DNA from: an uncultured Psychroserpens sp.
GTDB lineage: Bacteria > Bacteroidota > Bacteroidia > Flavobacteriales > Flavobacteriaceae
Direction of reading: 5' to 3'
Length of the DNA stretch: 64,000 nt
NCBI GenBank assembly: GCA_947489585.1
Contig: CANLEE010000007.1
Span: 124,001-188,000 of the forward strand
The position numbers and the translations under genes are program-made. Below, one piece after another: positions 62,670-64,000 of the stretch (position 1 is its first letter; each line of letters begins with the position of its first letter). The notes under the pieces were generated by a model, which saw only the letters and a program-made list of their open reading frames with translations, did not search any database and was not told where the DNA came from.

Positions 62670-63494
62670 TCTAATCCCATCAGATTCAATTGTAATTAAT
62701 CGCTTCTTATAAAGCGTACCAATTGCTTTTTTAAATGTTTTTTTGCTCATTTGTAATTCACGCTTAATATCATCTGGATTAGATTTATCATTTAAAGCGA
62801 GAAACCCATCATGACTATCTTCTAAATGTTGCATTACCAAATCTGCATTAGGCTCAATCTTACGGTATCCAATTTTTCCTAAAACGATATCTAATTTATT
62901 ATCGTCTCTTACTTTTTTAACAAACCCTTTAAGATAATCTCCTACACTGATATCTTTAAAAATGTCTTCAGTAAATATTAAACCCAAATGTTCCTTGTTA
63001 ACAATCACATTCATTCCTAAATCTGAAGGATGAGAAACAATCAAATCTACTTCATCAAATTGCTGAACTGTTAGTTCTTTATTATCTAAGAATCGATTCG
63101 TTTTACTTGATGCTACTAGTCTGCCAGTTATTTCGTCGAGATAGCAATACACCAAATACCATCCACCAGCTTTCATTTTAAAAGCTTGCTCTTTAAATGG
63201 GCAAAACAATTCTTTGACCAATCCCCAATCTAAAAATGCACCATGCTCTGTCACCTGATTACAACGCAATAAAGCAAAATCATCACGTACAATAAAAGGT
63301 TCATCGGTTACAGCAACAGGACGTTCTTCATTATCTAAATACACAAAAACTTCTATCTCATCCCAAACTTTAAAGGATTCAGGAACATAGCGGTTTGGTA
63401 ACAAAACTTCATTACCTTCTTGATCTGCTAAATATAGACCTTGATCTGTTTCGCGAAGTATTTCTAATGTATTATAGTCTCCAATTCTTATCAT
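62658..63494 (-). CDS. cvfB: S1-domain RNA-binding protein CvfB
   Basis: 278 residues matching the CvfB family: successive S1-like OB domains (about 1-65, 70-135, 140-215) with ALLRCNQVTEHGAFLDWGL typical of an S1 domain, and a C-terminal winged-helix domain (about 225-278). Family members bind RNA and affect virulence gene expression in Staphylococcus; here the role is unknown. A -7 box ends 4 bases before the ATG, so the transcript may be leaderless. Confidence 0.88.
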   Translation of the reverse strand: MIRIGDYNTLEILRETDQGLYLADQEGNEVLLPNRYVPESFKVWDEIEVFVYLDNEERPVAVTDEPFIVRDDFALLRCNQVTEHGAFLDWGLVKELFCPFKEQAFKMKAGGWYLVYCYLDEITGRLVASSKTNRFLDNKELTVQQFDEVDLIVSHPSDLGMNVIVNKEHLGLIFTEDIFKDISVGDYLKGFVKKVRDDNKLDIVLGKIGYRKIEPNADLVMQHLEDSHDGFLALNDKSNPDDIKRELQMSKKTFKKAIGTLYKKRLITIESDGIRLIE

Positions 63495-63498
63495 GCGG

Positions 63499-63506
63499 CA
63501 AAGATA
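63499..63506 (-). promoter_or_regulatory. Candidate -7 box for cvfB, implying a leaderless transcript
   Basis: TATCTTTG on the minus strand matches TAnnTTTG exactly and ends 4 bases before the ATG. A start of transcription about six bases later would fall at the start codon. Confidence 0.45.
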
Positions 63507-63527
63507 CAGATATTAGTTATGAGAACT

Positions 63528-63564
63528 AAAAAAAGCGTTACAATTCTAATGAATCATAACGCTT
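63528..63564 (-). terminator. Rho-independent terminator after the DUF2853 gene
   Basis: Stem AAGCGTTA/TAACGCTT with a partly paired inner loop is followed by seven T on the minus strand, between the DUF2853 gene (63587) and cvfB. Confidence 0.75.
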
Positions 63565-63586
63565 AATATTTTATAAAAATGTCAAA

Positions 63587-63925
63587 TTAATATGCTGACT
63601 CTTTTTTGAAGTGTTTTGTCAATAAGTAATATACAACTGCTCTGTATTTGTTTCTGTTAGACTTTCCGTAAGTTTCCATAACAGCAGCAATACCTTTATC
63701 TAAATCTGCATCATCTTTTAATCCCAATTTTTTGATTAAAAAGTTATTCTTTACAGTATCTAATTCTGAATCATCAGATCCTGAAACTGTTGCAGCATCA
63801 GCATTATAAATTGATGGCCCACAACCGATTGTTACTTTAGTTAATAAACCCATATCAGGATTTACTCCGCATTTGTCTTTTAAATCTGCAGCATACTTTG
63901 CTATCAAATCATCTCTTTTACTCAT
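63587..63925 (-). CDS. DUF2853 family protein
   Basis: 112 residues, all-helical, cytoplasmic. It begins MSKRDDLIAKYAADLKDKCG and shows IGCGPSIYNADAATV and KNNFLIKKLG, which match the DUF2853 family as I remember it. Function unknown. It is transcribed alone and ends in a strong terminator. Confidence 0.85.
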   Translation of the reverse strand: MSKRDDLIAKYAADLKDKCGVNPDMGLLTKVTIGCGPSIYNADAATVSGSDDSELDTVKNNFLIKKLGLKDDADLDKGIAAVMETYGKSNRNKYRAVVYYLLTKHFKKESAY

Positions 63926-64000
63926 CTTAGTTGTATTTAAAGGGTTAATAAATTATTTGGTCTATAAATATAGCCAATAATGAGACACATAAAAAGTAGA

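Noticed and set aside
1..64000. CRISPR arrays, insertion sequences, tRNA or rRNA genes, prophage
   Set aside because: No regularly spaced repeats, transposase, integrase or structural phage gene, and no gap with a tRNA cloverleaf pattern was seen. All gaps are short and AT-rich.

Overview
The window looks like chromosomal DNA of a marine-type member of the Flavobacteriaceae (Bacteroidota). The signs are AT-rich sequence, many promoters with the Bacteroidota TAnnTTTG -7 box and few Shine-Dalgarno sites, a type IX secretion sorting domain, a TonB-dependent receptor with a carboxypeptidase-like plug extension, MenB/C/E/A menaquinone genes, DUF3857 proteins and a DUF2853 protein. I see no rRNA, tRNA, CRISPR array, insertion sequence or prophage. 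Gene density is high and no gene-free stretch exceeds about 210 bases.

Layout. 1-4187: end of an outer-membrane barrel gene, a GNAT-fold protein, an AONS/serine-palmitoyltransferase-type enzyme and a cysteine-synthase-like enzyme, together a plausible sulfonolipid (capnine) locus. 4262-12923: oligopeptidase B, YbaB, threonine aldolase, a large zinc metalloprotease, a GNAT protein without a clear start, prfB with its programmed +1 frameshift, and arsC. 13026-24272: TonB-dependent receptor, phosphodiesterase lipoprotein, fumarase, a T9SS cargo protein, and histidine-utilisation genes (hutI, formimidoylglutamase) with a transglutaminase-like gene overlapping hutI. 24322-25272: a MarR-GNAT fusion behind a 24-bp palindrome.

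25307-34645: nine same-strand genes, mostly unrecognised, around a classical AAA ATPase, a long coiled-coil protein and several small membrane proteins. This is the best candidate for an undescribed system. 34816-43831: an MBL lipoprotein, two tandem tiny membrane/coiled-coil proteins (one only 47 aa), EttA, a membrane-bound LytTR regulator divergent from an ABC transporter whose permease is fused to an M1 peptidase, with LytTR-type repeats between them. 43887-46950: two pirins and a DoxX-flavin reductase-MarR operon, each group preceded by the same palindrome.

47032-63925: acyl-CoA carboxylase beta subunit, an MFS transporter, a vWA protein without a metal site, menE, a pair of DUF3857 proteins (one catalytic-looking, one not), CPBP protease, menC, a fatty-acid-hydroxylase-type protein with an SDR, UPF0173 hydrolase, menA-menB, CvfB and a DUF2853 protein. 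The menaquinone genes share one strand but are interrupted by unrelated genes.
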